Shown: positions 1 to 9,467, counted from the stretch's first letter. The stretch: 64,000 bases of DNA from Endobacterium cereale (GCF_009617585.1 NZ_WIXI01000038.1:102162-166161), one strand, 5' to 3'. The notes: generated by a model from the sequence alone, not told the origin. Made by a program: numbers and translations.

Positions 1-1
1 G

Positions 2-772
2 GGCGCGGTGCCGATCATCAATGAAAACGATACGGTCGCCACCTCCGAAATTCGCTATGGCGACAATGACCGGCTGGCCGCCCGCGTCGCCACCATGGCT
101 GGTGCCGACCTTCTGGTCCTGCTCTCCGATATCGACGGGCTTTATACGGCGCCGCCGCATGTCGATCCGCAGGCGCAGTTCCTGAGTGAAATTGCCGAAA
201 TCACGCCCGAAATCGAGGCGATGGCCGGTGGTGCCGCGTCCGAGCTTTCGCGTGGCGGCATGCGCACCAAGATTGATGCCGGCAAGATCGCGACAACGGC
301 CGGCTGCGCCATGATCATCGCATCGGGCAAGCCGGACCATCCGCTGCGCGCCATCGAGGATGGTGCGCGCTCGTCATGGTTTGCTCCGGCAAAGACCCCG
401 GTCAATGCCCGCAAGACCTGGATTGCCGGCCATCTGCAAGCCAGCGGCGAACTGCATGTGGATGCCGGTGCGGAAAACGCACTGCACGGCGGCAAGAGCC
501 TGCTGCCGGCCGGTGTTCGCAAGATCAGCGGCCAGTTCAGCCGCGGCGATACGGTGGCGATCATCGGGGCTAATGGCCGCGAGATTGCCCGTGGCCTTGC
601 CAGTTATGACGCCGACGAGGCGCGGCAGATTGCCGGCCGCAAATCCGGCGAGATCGAAAGCATTCTCGGCTATGCAGGCCGCGCCGCCATGGTGCATCGC
701 GACGATCTCGTCGTGACCGGCCATCTTGCCACCGACGATGCGAAAGTGCGGGAGGATGCCCATGCTGGATAA
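2..772 (+). CDS. proB: Glutamate 5-kinase, C-terminal part (5' end outside window)
   Basis: The enzyme phosphorylates L-glutamate to gamma-glutamyl phosphate, the first step of proline synthesis, in the cytosol. The frame is open to the left edge ([13 protein letters not shown]), so the N-terminal part of the kinase domain is missing from the window. The amino acid kinase signatures seen are the PIINENDTV segment and [17 protein letters not shown], then [13 protein letters not shown]. From about residue 140 of the visible part there is a PUA-like domain (GARVKISGQF-type region, here [19 protein letters not shown]). The stop overlaps the start of proA by 11 nt, which indicates translational coupling. 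Family assignment is clear; only the N-terminus is unseen. Confidence 0.96.
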   Translation, partial: GAVPIINENDTVATSEIRYGDNDRLAARVATMAGADLLVLLSDIDGLYTAPPHVDPQAQFLSEIAEITPEIEAMAGGAASELSRGGMRTKIDAGKIATTAGCAMIIASGKPDHPLRAIEDGARSSWFAPAKTPVNARKTWIAGHLQASGELHVDAGAENALHGGKSLLPAGVRKISGQFSRGDTVAIIGANGREIARGLASYDADEARQIAGRKSGEIESILGYAGRAAMVHRDDLVVTGHLATDDAKVREDAHAG

Positions 773-2045
773 GATTTCAGGAGCGGCAGATATTACTGCC
801 ATGATGGACGCCATTGGCCGAAATGCCAAAAGTGCCGCGCGCGCACTTGCCACCGCCTCGACCGAGGCCAAGAACGCCGCCCTTTACGCCATGGCCGATG
901 CCATTCTGGCCGCAAAGGACGAATTGCTGGCTGCCAATGCAGCCGACCTGAAAAACATCGAAGGCAAGGGACTGCTGCCCTCCTTCATCGATCGCCTGAC
1001 GTTGACAGACAAGAGCATCGACGGCATGGCACAGGGCCTGCGCGAGATCGCCGAGTTCAAGGATCCTGTGGGCGAAGTGATCGCTGCCTGGGATCGCCCC
1101 AACGGCCTGCAGATTGAACGCGTACGCACGCCGCTCGGTGTCATCGGCGTCATTTACGAGAGCCGTCCGAACGTCACCGCCGATGCCGGCGCACTGTGCC
1201 TGAAGGCCGGCAACGCCGTGATCCTGCGCGGCGGTTCGGATTCCGCGCTTTCATCGCAGGCGATCCATGCCTGCCTGGTGGAGGGGCTAAAGTCAGCCGG
1301 GCTTCCAGAGCATGCGATCCAGCTTATTCCGACCACCGATCGTGCCGCCGTCGGCGCAATGCTTTCCGGCCTTGATGGCGCGATCGACGTGATTGTGCCG
1401 CGCGGCGGCAAAAGCCTTGTCGCACGGGTGCAGAACGAGGCGCGCGTGCCGGTGTTTGCCCACCTCGAAGGCCTTTGCCATATCTATGTGGACGCGTCTG
1501 CCGATCTGGACATGGCCAAAAAGATCGTCGTGAATGCGAAAATGCGGCGCACCGGTGTGTGCGGTGCCGCCGAAACATTGCTGGTTGACAAGGCCGCTGC
1601 CGGCACAGTGCTGGCGACACTGGTAGGCGACTTGAAAACAGCCGGCTGCGAAGTGCGCGGTTCTACCGATGTGCTCTCCCAAATTCCCGGTCTTGTTCCG
1701 GCAACCGAAGAGGACTGGAGCACGGAATATCTCGATGCCGTCATTTCGGTCAGACTGGTGGACGGTATTTCCGGGGCCATCGACCATATCGGCACCTATT
1801 CCTCGCACCACACAGAAGCAGTGATTGCCGAAAATCCGGCCGTGGTGGCGCGCTTCTTCAACGAAATCGATTCGGCCATTCTCCTGCATAACGCCTCAAC
1901 CCAGTTTGCCGATGGCGGCGAGTTCGGCATGGGCGGCGAAATCGGCATTTCGACCGGCAAGATGCATGCCCGTGGCCCGGTCGGCGTAGAGCAGCTGACA
2001 TCCTTCAAATACCGTGTGCACGGCACCGGCCAGACAAGGCCCTGA
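762..2045 (+). CDS. proA: Gamma-glutamyl phosphate reductase
   Basis: This is the NADPH-dependent reduction of gamma-glutamyl phosphate to glutamate semialdehyde, the second proline step and the partner of ProB. It is 427 aa, normal for the family. The aldehyde dehydrogenase-type fold is recognised by [20 protein letters not shown], the cofactor region [12 protein letters not shown], and the catalytic cysteine in [14 protein letters not shown]. The frame is open upstream to 726, but ATG 762 (MLDKISG) is preceded at 751-755 by GGAGG with 6 nt spacing, so I chose it. It lies in an operon with proB (11 nt overlap) and is followed by nadD after 6 nt. Confidence 0.97.
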   Translation: MLDKISGAADITAMMDAIGRNAKSAARALATASTEAKNAALYAMADAILAAKDELLAANAADLKNIEGKGLLPSFIDRLTLTDKSIDGMAQGLREIAEFKDPVGEVIAAWDRPNGLQIERVRTPLGVIGVIYESRPNVTADAGALCLKAGNAVILRGGSDSALSSQAIHACLVEGLKSAGLPEHAIQLIPTTDRAAVGAMLSGLDGAIDVIVPRGGKSLVARVQNEARVPVFAHLEGLCHIYVDASADLDMAKKIVVNAKMRRTGVCGAAETLLVDKAAAGTVLATLVGDLKTAGCEVRGSTDVLSQIPGLVPATEEDWSTEYLDAVISVRLVDGISGAIDHIGTYSSHHTEAVIAENPAVVARFFNEIDSAILLHNASTQFADGGEFGMGGEIGISTGKMHARGPVGVEQLTSFKYRVHGTGQTRP

Positions 2046-2051
2046 TCGCTG

Positions 2052-2681
2052 GTGGAGGGGGAGACAGTCGATCGCCGTTACCTGCGCATGCCGCATGTCG
2101 AGCGCGGCATGACCGTTGGCCTGTTCGGCGGTTCCTTCAATCCGCCGCATGAAGGACATCTGCTTGTTGCGGAAATCGCCATGCGCCGGCTGGCACTCGA
2201 TAATCTCTGGTGGATGGTAACGCCCGGCAATCCGCTAAAAAGCCGGTCGGAACTCACTTCTCTTTCCGACCGGATTGCCGCGAGCGAAAAGCTGATAGAC
2301 GATCCGCGCATCAAGGTAACAGCATTCGAGCAGGCATTCGACACCCGCTTTACCGCCGATACGGTGGCGCATGTCGCTACGCGCAATCCCGGCATCCGCT
2401 TCGTTTGGATCATGGGCGCGGACAGCCTGAAGACGTTTCACCTCTGGCAGAACTGGCGTCAGATCGTTGCCACCTTCCCTATCGCCGTTATCGACCGGCC
2501 TGGCGCAACACTTTCCTTCCTGTCTTCAACGATGGCGCGCGCTTACGATCACGCGCGTATCGATGAAGAAGACGCGGCTGGGCTTGCCCTGCGGCCAGCG
2601 CCGGCATGGACTTTCCTGCACGATCGCCGCTCATCCATCAGTTCCACGCAACTGCGTGCAAAGGCACGACAGAAAACGTGA
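2052..2681 (+). CDS. nadD: Nicotinate-nucleotide adenylyltransferase
   Basis: It adenylates nicotinate mononucleotide to deamido-NAD in NAD synthesis. The nucleotidyltransferase signature GLFGGSFNPPHEGHL is at residues 23-37 and the C-terminal RRSSISSTQLR matches the ISST motif of the family. Length is about 209 aa if it starts at GTG 2052. The start is uncertain: GTG 2052 gives VDRRYLRMPH before the core, while ATG 2088 (MPHVERGM) is the next choice. A G-rich stretch at 2054-2064 lies between them, 24 nt from the ATG. The gene follows proA by 6 nt in the same operon. Confidence 0.94.
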   Translation: MEGETVDRRYLRMPHVERGMTVGLFGGSFNPPHEGHLLVAEIAMRRLALDNLWWMVTPGNPLKSRSELTSLSDRIAASEKLIDDPRIKVTAFEQAFDTRFTADTVAHVATRNPGIRFVWIMGADSLKTFHLWQNWRQIVATFPIAVIDRPGATLSFLSSTMARAYDHARIDEEDAAGLALRPAPAWTFLHDRRSSISSTQLRAKARQKT

Positions 2682-2820
2682 ACGGCGTGATCGCCTTATG
2701 GTCGCAATCCAATAGCATCGCTCTTGAAAGATTAGACATTCGATGCCACCTTCAATCTTGCGGGTCCCTCAGATCAGGGATTCGCGAGTGCCTGTTTTGT
2801 CTTGGACGAAAGGAAAAACC

Positions 2821-3234
2821 CTGACAACAGTACACGCCAAGGGAAAGACCCAGCGTCTCCTCCCGACGAGCACGGACCGCGGCGCCGAAGCTGCTCATCG
2901 TGCTCTCGAACTGGTCCTCGCCAGCCTTGAGGACTCAAAAGCCGAAGATATCGTCACCATCGACATTGCCGGAAAATCGGCGCTGGGAGACCACATGGTG
3001 GTTGTCTCCGGGCGATCGAGCCGCCATGTCTCGGCGATCACCGACCATCTTGTTTCCGATCTCAAGGACGAAGGCTACGGCGGCGCCCGTGTCGAAGGCC
3101 AGGAAACCGGTGACTGGGTGTTGATTGACACCGGTGACATCATCATCCATGTGTTCCGCCCTGAAATCCGCGAGTTCTATAATCTCGAGAGAATGTGGGC
3201 AGAACCGGATTATGAGGAAAACACATTGCATTGA
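2821..3234 (+). CDS. rsfS: Ribosomal silencing factor RsfS (possible CTG start)
   Basis: RsfS binds ribosomal protein uL14 and blocks subunit joining during starvation. The DUF143 core is plain: LASLEDSKAEDIVTIDI, GDHMVVVSGRSSRHVSAI, and the C-terminal GDIIIHVFRPEIREFYNLE. The start is unusual. ATG 2743 (163 aa) and GTG 2788 and TTG 2797 are in frame but have no good Shine-Dalgarno, and the extra residues do not look like the family. CTG 2821 gives LTTVHAKGK and has AAGGA at 2810-2814, 6 nt upstream. I place the start there as an inference; PGAP-type callers would probably give 2743. It is followed after 101 nt by rlmH. Confidence 0.85.
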   Translation: MTTVHAKGKTQRLLPTSTDRGAEAAHRALELVLASLEDSKAEDIVTIDIAGKSALGDHMVVVSGRSSRHVSAITDHLVSDLKDEGYGGARVEGQETGDWVLIDTGDIIIHVFRPEIREFYNLERMWAEPDYEENTLH

Positions 3235-3318
3235 CGCGTCCCAGCTTTCGGGCTGAACCGACGATGCGCATCCCTTACCCACGTCGCCGGCCGAGCCGAT
3301 TGCGTGGGACGGGAGAAC

Positions 3319-3345
3319 ATGGCGGTTTTTGAAGGATGCGAATAA
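3319..3345 (+). other. Nine-codon ORF overlapping the rlmH start (possible coupling leader)
   Basis: ATG 3319 (MAVFEGCE, stop 3343-3345) has GGGAG at 3311-3315 at good spacing, and its stop lies 10 nt inside rlmH. The rlmH ATG at 3336 has only GAAGG immediately adjacent, too close to act as a normal ribosome-binding site. Termination of this short ORF could therefore deliver ribosomes to rlmH. This is an inference from spacing only. Confidence 0.3.
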
Positions 3346-3818
3346 GCCTCTTTGCCGTGGGACGGTTGAAAACCGGCCCTGAAAAGGAACTTGCGTCCCG
3401 TTATGTCGACAGGATGGCCAAGGCCGGCCCGGCAGTCGGGTTGGAATTTGCACGCGTTGTGGAAGTGGCGGAAAGCCGCGCTTCCAACGCTGACACCCGC
3501 AAGCGCGAGGAAGCCGTCATGCTGGAAAAGGCGATGCCGGAAGGCAGCGTGCTGATCATTCTCGACGAGCGCGGAAAATCCATGGACAGCGAAGCATTCG
3601 CGGCCCTGATTGGCCGGTTTCGCGATCAGGGCAAACGCGACTGCATGCTGGCGATCGGCGGCGCCGATGGCCATGATGCGTCGTCCCGTGACCGGGCCGA
3701 TGCCGTGGTCAATTTCGGCGCCATGACCTGGCCGCATCAATTGGTGCGCATTCTGCTGGCCGAACAACTTTATCGCGCCGTCACTATTCTGTCCGGCCAT
3801 CCCTATCATCGCGTCTAG
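3336..3818 (+). CDS. rlmH: 23S rRNA pseudouridine-1915 N3-methyltransferase
   Basis: RlmH methylates pseudouridine 1915 in helix 69 of 23S rRNA with S-adenosylmethionine, acting on assembled 70S ribosomes. At 160 aa it is the normal size for this small SPOUT enzyme. It starts MRISLFAVGRLKTGPEKELASRY in short pieces typical of the family, with the SAM-binding knot LAIGGADGHD at about residues 110-119 and the C-terminal tail LLAEQLYRAVTILSGHPYHR, which carries the conserved HPYH. It sits between rsfS and envC, a conserved rhizobial order. The translation start lacks a well-spaced Shine-Dalgarno (see the nine-codon ORF at 3319). Confidence 0.96.
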   Translation: MRISLFAVGRLKTGPEKELASRYVDRMAKAGPAVGLEFARVVEVAESRASNADTRKREEAVMLEKAMPEGSVLIILDERGKSMDSEAFAALIGRFRDQGKRDCMLAIGGADGHDASSRDRADAVVNFGAMTWPHQLVRILLAEQLYRAVTILSGHPYHRV

Positions 3819-3916
3819 ATTCATTCCGTTTGGATTGGCACGGATAATGTTCCCTGTGGCGCAGCGGGCCGAATCTGCTTATTATCGGACAATCCGGCAG
3901 AGATTCGCGGGACGGA

Positions 3917-5347
3917 ATGAAGAGATCGACATGGATTGGGCTGACTGCAGCGCTGCCGGCAACGGCGGCGGTTTTTGCGTTTTCCGCAGCCGCAGTCCTG
4001 CCTCCAACAGCCTCCATTGCTCAGGAAGATGTCGTAGGTTCCGAGCAACCAGAAACGGCACCTGTGTCAGCGCCGGGAACGCCCGACGCCGCCTCAGTCG
4101 AACTGCAGCAAAAGCGAGATGAGACGCGCAATGAACTCGAGGAACTGACCCGCTCCATCGACATCTCCTCGGAGAAGGCGCGCCTGATCGAAGAAAATAT
4201 TGCGGCACTTGAGAAGAGCACGGCCAGTCTGAGACAGGCGCTGATCGATTCCGCTAGCCGGCGCAAGGAACTGGAAGCGCAGATTCTTGCCAGCGAAGAA
4301 AAGATTGCGCAGCTCGGTGTTCGTCAGGATGCCATCAAGAAATCCCTGCATGACCGCCGCGCCATTCTGGCGGAAGTTCTGGCCGCTCTCCAGCGCATGG
4401 GACGCAGCCCGCCGCCCGCCCTGCTCGTCACGCCGGAAGATGCCCTTGGGTCCGTCCGCAGCGCTATCCTGCTCGGTGCTGTCGTTCCCGGTATGCGCAA
4501 GCAAGCAACCGCACTCGTGAATGACCTTGGGGCATTGGCCTCGCTTCAAAAAGACGCAACGACGGAAAAGACACGCGTGTCCGAAACGATCACTGCAAGT
4601 CTTGAAGAAGACAAGCGTATGCAGCTGCTGATGGCCGAAAACGACAAGCAGAGCCAGACGGGTGCTGCGGACCTCGCAGCAGAACAGCAACGCACGGACG
4701 AGCTGGCATCACGTGCCGAAAGCCTGAGTAGCCTGATCGAATCCCTGGAAAACGATATCACCTCGATCCGCGACGCCGCTGAAAGGGCCCGCCTTGAGGA
4801 AGAGCGCCAGAAACAGCTGAGTGCCGAAGAACGCGAAAAAGCCCGGCAACTAGCCGAAAGCGGCGTGCCCGACAAAAACCGCATTGCGCCCGCATATCCG
4901 TTTTCCAGTCTGAAACAGAAGCTGGAGCTGCCGGTAGCCGGCGATATTCTACGTTCCTGGGATGATCCTGATGGTACAGGCCACCCGGCCCGAGGCATGA
5001 CGGTCGCCTCCGGTCCGAAGGCAGTGGTGACGGCACCGGCCGATGGTCTGGTCGTATTTGCCGGCGCGTTCAGAAGCTACGGCCAAATGGTGATTCTCAA
5101 TGCTGGCGATGGTTATCACGTGGTTATGACCGGCATGAACACCGTAAACGTGCGACAAGGCAAATTCGTATTTGCAGGTGAGCCTATCGCCCTGATGGGT
5201 GAAAAAAGAGTGGCAAGCGCAACAGCGTTGGCGCTGGAAACAGATCGCCCAACGCTTTACATTGAATTCAGAAAAGATGGCAGCCCGGTCGATTCGGCAC
5301 CGTGGTGGGTCAAAAAGGACACTGGAAGGGCACGCAATGATTCGTAG
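3917..5347 (+). CDS. envC: EnvC-like murein hydrolase activator (degenerate LytM domain)
   Basis: A periplasmic coiled-coil protein expected to activate amidases at the septum. Residues 1-36 form a signal peptide (MKRSTWIGLTAALP, then an Ala-rich stretch). Residues about 60-330 are heptad-rich coiled coil (Glu, Leu, Arg, Lys). Residues about 340-465 resemble an M23/LytM domain: GMTVASGPKAVVTAPADG, VFAGAFRSYGQMVILNAG, TLYIEFRKDG. The zinc-binding histidines of active M23 peptidases are not seen: the usual HxxxD and HxH positions read GMTVA and YIEFR. That is the EnvC pattern of a dead enzyme serving as an activator. It overlaps ctpA by 11 nt. Confidence 0.88.
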   Translation: MKRSTWIGLTAALPATAAVFAFSAAAVLPPTASIAQEDVVGSEQPETAPVSAPGTPDAASVELQQKRDETRNELEELTRSIDISSEKARLIEENIAALEKSTASLRQALIDSASRRKELEAQILASEEKIAQLGVRQDAIKKSLHDRRAILAEVLAALQRMGRSPPPALLVTPEDALGSVRSAILLGAVVPGMRKQATALVNDLGALASLQKDATTEKTRVSETITASLEEDKRMQLLMAENDKQSQTGAADLAAEQQRTDELASRAESLSSLIESLENDITSIRDAAERARLEEERQKQLSAEEREKARQLAESGVPDKNRIAPAYPFSSLKQKLELPVAGDILRSWDDPDGTGHPARGMTVASGPKAVVTAPADGLVVFAGAFRSYGQMVILNAGDGYHVVMTGMNTVNVRQGKFVFAGEPIALMGEKRVASATALALETDRPTLYIEFRKDGSPVDSAPWWVKKDTGRARNDS

Positions 5348-6665
5348 GGCTTCTCTTGTCATCGTTGGCGCACTGATGGGTGCGACCGCGATGAGCGTGA
5401 TCTATTCAGCCGGCGTTCCGGCTCAGGCAGCCGGTTCCTCGACCTATCGTGAACTGTCGGTTTTCGGTGATGTCTTCGAACGCGTGCGGGCCCAGTATGT
5501 CACGCCGCCGGACGAAGAAAAGCTGGTCGAAAACGCCATCAACGGCATGCTGACATCACTCGATCCGCATTCCAGCTTCATGAATGCCAGGGATGCCGAC
5601 GACATGCGCACCCAGACCCGGGGCGAGTTCGGCGGTCTCGGCATCGAAGTGACGATGGAAAACGAGCTGGTCAAGGTCATTACCCCGATCGATGATACAC
5701 CGGCATCCAAGGCCGGCGTTCTGGCCGGCGACTTCATTTCCGAGATCGATGGCGCGCCGGTGCGCGGCCTGAAGCTGGAAGACGCAGTCGAAAAGATGCG
5801 CGGCCCGATCAACACGCCGATCAAGCTGACGATCATCCGTCAGGGCGCAGACAAGCCACTCGATATCACCGTCGTTCGTGACACGATCGCCGTCCAGGCA
5901 GTCAAGTCGCGTGTGGAAGGTGATGTCGGTTATGTCCGCGTTATCTCCTTCACCGAAAAGACCTATGAGGGCTTGGAAAAGGCAATCAAGAAGATCAAGG
6001 CGGATGTCCCTGCTGACAAGCTGAAGGGCTATGTTCTTGACCTTCGCCTCAACCCGGGCGGTCTTCTTGATCAGGCCATTAACGTCTCCGACGCGTTCCT
6101 GGAGCGCGGTGAAGTCGTCTCGACCCGCGGCCGTAACGCCGAAGAAACCCGCCGCTTCAACGCCAGCGCTGGCGACCTGACCGATGGCAAGCCCGTCATC
6201 GTTCTCGTCAACGGCGGTTCGGCGTCTGCTTCGGAGATCGTTGCTGGCGCCTTGCAGGACCTGAAGCGCGCCACCGTTGTTGGTACCCGTTCCTTCGGCA
6301 AGGGTTCCGTTCAGACCATCATTCCGCTTGGCGAAGCCGGCGCGTTGCGCCTGACGACCGCGCTTTATTACACGCCGTCCGGCAAGTCGATCCAGGGAAC
6401 CGGCATCGAGCCGGACATAAAAGTCGAGCAGCCACTGCCGGAGGAACTGCAGGGCAAGGTGAAAGCTGAAGGTGAATCCAGCCTGCGCGGCCACATTACC
6501 GGCCAGAGCGAAACGGAAGAAGGTTCCGGTTCTTCGGCTTACGTACCGCCGGAAACCAAAGATGACATTCAGTTGAACTATGCGCTTGACCTGTTGCGTG
6601 GCAACAAGACGGATGCCGCCTTTCCGCCACATCAGGACAAAGCTGCCGCTGCCGTGAAGCCGTAA
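5337..6665 (+). CDS. ctpA: Carboxy-terminal processing protease (S41 family)
   Basis: A secreted serine protease cutting C-termini of envelope proteins. The start at ATG 5337 (MIRRASLVIVGALMG) follows GGAAGGG at 5324-5330 and begins with a signal peptide; an in-frame extension to 5199 lies inside envC and is rejected. Features along the 442 aa: tail-specific N-region, PDZ domain around GGLGIEVTMENELVKVITP and PASKAGVLAGDFISEIDG, then the S41 core with RLNPGGLLDQA, catalytic Ser in NGGSASASEIVAGAL and catalytic Lys in GTRSFGKGSVQT. The 11 nt overlap with envC suggests the two act in the same wall-remodelling process. Confidence 0.96.
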   Translation: MIRRASLVIVGALMGATAMSVIYSAGVPAQAAGSSTYRELSVFGDVFERVRAQYVTPPDEEKLVENAINGMLTSLDPHSSFMNARDADDMRTQTRGEFGGLGIEVTMENELVKVITPIDDTPASKAGVLAGDFISEIDGAPVRGLKLEDAVEKMRGPINTPIKLTIIRQGADKPLDITVVRDTIAVQAVKSRVEGDVGYVRVISFTEKTYEGLEKAIKKIKADVPADKLKGYVLDLRLNPGGLLDQAINVSDAFLERGEVVSTRGRNAEETRRFNASAGDLTDGKPVIVLVNGGSASASEIVAGALQDLKRATVVGTRSFGKGSVQTIIPLGEAGALRLTTALYYTPSGKSIQGTGIEPDIKVEQPLPEELQGKVKAEGESSLRGHITGQSETEEGSGSSAYVPPETKDDIQLNYALDLLRGNKTDAAFPPHQDKAAAAVKP

Positions 6666-6684
6666 TCACAACAATATACGAGTG

Positions 6685-6717
6685 AAACCGGTCCGTTCTT
6701 CGGGCCGGTTTTCTTTT
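6685..6717 (+). terminator. Rho-independent terminator after ctpA
   Basis: An 11-bp stem (6685-6695 with 6701-6711, one G-U pair) around a TTCTT loop, followed by TTTTCTTTT. It ends the proB-ctpA run. Confidence 0.85.
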
Positions 6718-6743
6718 AGACAACATTTCAGGACTGATGAGCA

Positions 6744-7934
6744 TTGGGGACTGATCTTCACGCACCGCTTGGACGGAATAACGAAGCGCGTTTGCGGCGT
6801 TCGAGAAGAATATCAGTTGGTGTCATTTTTGGTTTGCTGGTTGGTGCAGGGGTTTTCGGTTTTTCCTTTTACGCCATGCGTCCGGACCCTGCCCTTCAAA
6901 AGACCGAGGTGGCGAAGAATAACGCGTCGCCTGACGTGACTTCAGATGAGCGTATATCGACATCACCCTCAGCAGCGAGCAAGGATTTAACGCGATCCGG
7001 ACCCAATGGCGGCGCCACAATTCAGCGCACGCAAACGGACAATGGGCAGGTCGTCACCACATATTCTCCCAAGCAACGTGATGGTAACGGCCCGCTGATC
7101 ATTGAGGCACAACGCGTCGGTCAGGACGAGCGCGTGGCAGCGATACCGAACGAGGATCTCATTGAAGATACATCGGAAGGCCGCTTACCAATTGTCGGCC
7201 CTGATGGTCTGCGACCAATGGAACAATATGCACGCCCATGGTCCGGTGCGCGCGGAACGCGTATTGCCATCGTCGTCGGTGGCCTTGGTCTCAGCCAGAC
7301 TGGCACCCAGAATGCCATTCGAACGCTGCCAGGAGAAATTACGCTTGCCTTCGCGGCGACCGGCAATAGTCTACCGCGTTGGATGCAGGAGGCGCGCCGC
7401 AAAGGCCATGAAATTCTCGTTCAGCTTCCGATGGAACCTTTCGATTATCCGGGTAGCAATCCTGGCGCTTCCACCTTGGTTACGCAAGCGAATGTGAAAG
7501 AGAACATTGCGAACCTGCATGAGGCGATGGCCAAGATCACGAATTATACGGGCGTGATGAATTATCTCGGTGGGCGTTTTCTTTCCGATGCCGATGCACT
7601 TGAGCCTGTGCTTCGTGACATTGCCGGTCGCGGGTTGCTGTTCATTGATGATGGTTCCTCTGCGCAATCGCTGACCGAAAAGATAGCAAAGCCGTTGCAG
7701 CTTCCTCATGCTTTCGCAGACCTGACGCTGGATGCTCAGCTCGACAAGTTGGAGATTCTGAAGAAGCTGGACGAACTCGAGCGCATTGCCCAACGAAAGG
7801 GCTTTGCTATCGGCTCGGCATCGGCTTTCGACGAGAGCATCGAAGCCATTCAGCAATGGGTGGGTGAAGTGAACAATCGCGGCATTGAGATTGTCGGCGT
7901 CTCCGCCGTCGTCAACGATCCGGCGCATCCTTGA
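6744..7934 (+). CDS. Divergent polysaccharide deacetylase family protein (YibQ-like)
   Basis: A membrane-anchored or periplasmic protein of the divergent polysaccharide deacetylase family (DUF610/PF04748), which in many proteobacteria follows envC and ctpA, as here. A transmembrane segment lies at about residues 23-45 ([20 protein letters not shown]), then a low-complexity linker to about 165, then the deacetylase-like barrel: [75 protein letters not shown]. The start is TTG 6744: an in-frame TGA at 6738 excludes anything further upstream. CAGGA at 6729-6733 is a possible ribosome-binding site. Enzymatic activity is not established by the sequence. Confidence 0.87.
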   Translation: MGTDLHAPLGRNNEARLRRSRRISVGVIFGLLVGAGVFGFSFYAMRPDPALQKTEVAKNNASPDVTSDERISTSPSAASKDLTRSGPNGGATIQRTQTDNGQVVTTYSPKQRDGNGPLIIEAQRVGQDERVAAIPNEDLIEDTSEGRLPIVGPDGLRPMEQYARPWSGARGTRIAIVVGGLGLSQTGTQNAIRTLPGEITLAFAATGNSLPRWMQEARRKGHEILVQLPMEPFDYPGSNPGASTLVTQANVKENIANLHEAMAKITNYTGVMNYLGGRFLSDADALEPVLRDIAGRGLLFIDDGSSAQSLTEKIAKPLQLPHAFADLTLDAQLDKLEILKKLDELERIAQRKGFAIGSASAFDESIEAIQQWVGEVNNRGIEIVGVSAVVNDPAHP

Positions 7935-7945
7935 ACGGAAAAGCA

Positions 7946-8479
7946 ATGAGCAAAACCAAAAAGCCCGTATCCGCTGAAAGCCTGCCCTACCGACCCTGTG
8001 TCGGCATCATGGTTCTCAATCGGGAAGGCCTGGTCTGGGTCGGCCGTCGGCTATCCGAAAACAATTCCGAATCCGACGGTTCCCCGCAGCTATGGCAAAT
8101 GCCGCAAGGCGGCATCGACAGGGGAGAAGACGTACTTGTTGCTGCCCGCCGCGAGCTTTTCGAGGAAACCGGCATGTGCTCGGTAACCTTGCTTGCTGAG
8201 GCGAAAGATTGGATCAATTACGATCTGCCGCCACATCTGATCGGCATTGGTCTGAAGGGCAAATATCGCGGGCAGACGCAACGCTGGTTTGCCTTTCGTT
8301 TTGATGGCGACGAGAGCGAGATCAACATCGAGGAGCCGCCATCCGGCCAGCATCAGGAATTCGATGCCTGGAACTGGAAGCCGATGGCCGAGCTGCCTGA
8401 CCTGATCGTGCCTTTCAAGCGTGAGGTCTATCGCAAGGTGGTTGCCGAGTTTGCTCATCTTGCGGGCAAATCAGCCTGA
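7946..8479 (+). CDS. rppH: RNA pyrophosphohydrolase (Nudix)
   Basis: RppH removes pyrophosphate from 5' triphosphate RNA and starts mRNA decay. The Nudix box GX5EX7REUXEEXGU is seen as [17 protein letters not shown] then FEETGM; before it are [11 protein letters not shown] and QLWQMPQGG, typical of the RppH/IalA group. ATG 7946 (MSKTKKPVS) begins 11 nt after the preceding stop; a TTG at 7931 in the same frame is less likely. The protein is 177 aa, normal for the family. In Bartonella the orthologue is called invasion protein IalA, but the sequence supports the RNA role. Confidence 0.95.
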   Translation: MSKTKKPVSAESLPYRPCVGIMVLNREGLVWVGRRLSENNSESDGSPQLWQMPQGGIDRGEDVLVAARRELFEETGMCSVTLLAEAKDWINYDLPPHLIGIGLKGKYRGQTQRWFAFRFDGDESEINIEEPPSGQHQEFDAWNWKPMAELPDLIVPFKREVYRKVVAEFAHLAGKSA

Positions 8480-8502
8480 AAAGATGAAGCAGCACACAAA
8501 AT

Positions 8503-8537
8503 GAAAACGCCGGCAGCCAAAACTGCCGGCGTTTTTT
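8503..8537. terminator. Bidirectional terminator between rppH and bfr
   Basis: A perfect 13-bp stem (8504-8516 with 8523-8535), loop CCAAAA, T run 8532-8537 on the + strand and an A run on the other side, so it can stop both the rightward rppH and the leftward bfr transcript. Confidence 0.9.
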
Positions 8538-8554
8538 AAGCGATGAATTCTCGT

Positions 8555-9040
8555 TTATTCTGCCGTGTCGGCGGAATCGGCGTTGAGCTGGCCGTATTTC
8601 GCTTCACCGATCTTGCCGAGGAGTTCCAGCTGTGTTTCGAGGAAATCGATGTGACCTTCTTCGTCCATCAACAGTTCTTCGAAAAGCTTCATGGAGACAT
8701 AATCCCCGGCGGCGTGACAGATGTCTCGGGATTCCTTGTAAGCCTTGCGGGCATCGTATTCGCCGGCAAGATCTGCTTCCAGAACTTCCTTGACGTTCTG
8801 GCCGATGCGCAGGGGCGCAAGCGTCTGCAGATTGGGATGACCTTCGAGGAAGATGATGCGAGCAACCAGCTTGTCCGCGTGGTTCATTTCCTCGATCGAC
8901 TCGGCACGTTCCTTCTTGGCGAGCTTGGTGTAACCCCAGTCCTCAAGAAGACGATAATGTACCCAGTATTGATTGACGGCGCCGAGTTCGAGGAAAAGAG
9001 CCTCGTTAAGCCGCTCGATGACCTTTTTGTCGCCTTTCAA
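8555..9040 (-). CDS. bfr: Bacterioferritin (haem-binding, complete ferroxidase centre)
   Basis: An iron-storage cage protein. It starts [18 protein letters not shown]. All ferroxidase ligands are present at E. coli numbering: E18, Y25, E51, H54, E94, E127 and H130; the haem-bridging methionine M52 is also present ([10 protein letters not shown]). At 161 aa it is the normal length. The gene is transcribed with the upstream ferredoxin gene: the bfr start lies 35 nt inside that gene, so translation is probably coupled. I see no obvious Irr-type ICE motif upstream. Confidence 0.97.
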   Translation of the reverse strand: MKGDKKVIERLNEALFLELGAVNQYWVHYRLLEDWGYTKLAKKERAESIEEMNHADKLVARIIFLEGHPNLQTLAPLRIGQNVKEVLEADLAGEYDARKAYKESRDICHAAGDYVSMKLFEELLMDEEGHIDFLETQLELLGKIGEAKYGQLNADSADTAE

Positions 9041-9317
9041 TGTCCGCTCTCCTGTTTTCTTCGTGGAGTTGTTTCAGGCGGGACATATAATCAACTACTT
9101 CCGCTTCCGTCGAGTGGCGACGGGCATGGTAGTCCTCGGTCGTGCGGATAATAAGGTCGACGACATTCGGAAAACAGCCGCAACAGCGACCGCGTTTGGC
9201 CATGGAATGATAGACCTTGACTGGAACTATAAGCTGCCAACAGTCCTCATCAAGCAATGCGGTGATGGCATCGCGAATTTCGGTGTCGGTAATGTAATTG
9301 CAGCTGCAGACGAGCAT
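9006..9317 (-). CDS. bfd: Bacterioferritin-associated ferredoxin with C-terminal extension
   Basis: A [2Fe-2S] protein of the BFD family, which reduces bacterioferritin haem so that stored iron can be released. The family pattern C-x-C ... C-x2-C is seen as MLVCSCNYI at residues 4-6 and [11 protein letters not shown] near residue 45. E. coli Bfd is about 64 aa; this one is 103 aa, with a charged tail ([19 protein letters not shown]) whose last codons overlap the bfr start by 35 nt. An upstream TTGACA on the minus strand (9386-9381) may be the -35 of this operon. Function is inferred from the motif and the bfr neighbour. Confidence 0.88.
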   Translation of the reverse strand: MLVCSCNYITDTEIRDAITALLDEDCWQLIVPVKVYHSMAKRGRCCGCFPNVVDLIIRTTEDYHARRHSTEAEVVDYMSRLKQLHEENRRADIERRQKGHRAA

Positions 9318-9467
9318 TTTCGGGTCGATCCAGAAACATGACCTAGCTTATCCGCTTTCTTTCCCAAACAAGGGGACAAATGTCAAGAAAATGAATCAAT
9401 TCGCTAATATGCAGATTTCGCAAAGCGCCTGTTTTCCGCTTTATACGTGCCAAAAAAATTTACGTGA

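Noticed and set aside
5556..6632. 358-codon minus frame opposite ctpA
   Set aside because: Antisense shadow; no ribosome-binding site and no recognisable domain.
6737..6754. Short ORF MSIGD overlapping the TTG start of the deacetylase gene
   Set aside because: Possible ribosome-binding site is only 3 nt from its ATG; too short and weak to support.
9318..9467. Search for an Irr/ICE or RirA iron motif upstream of bfd-bfr
   Set aside because: No TTTAGAA-type inverted repeat could be found by eye; only a TTGACA on the minus strand.
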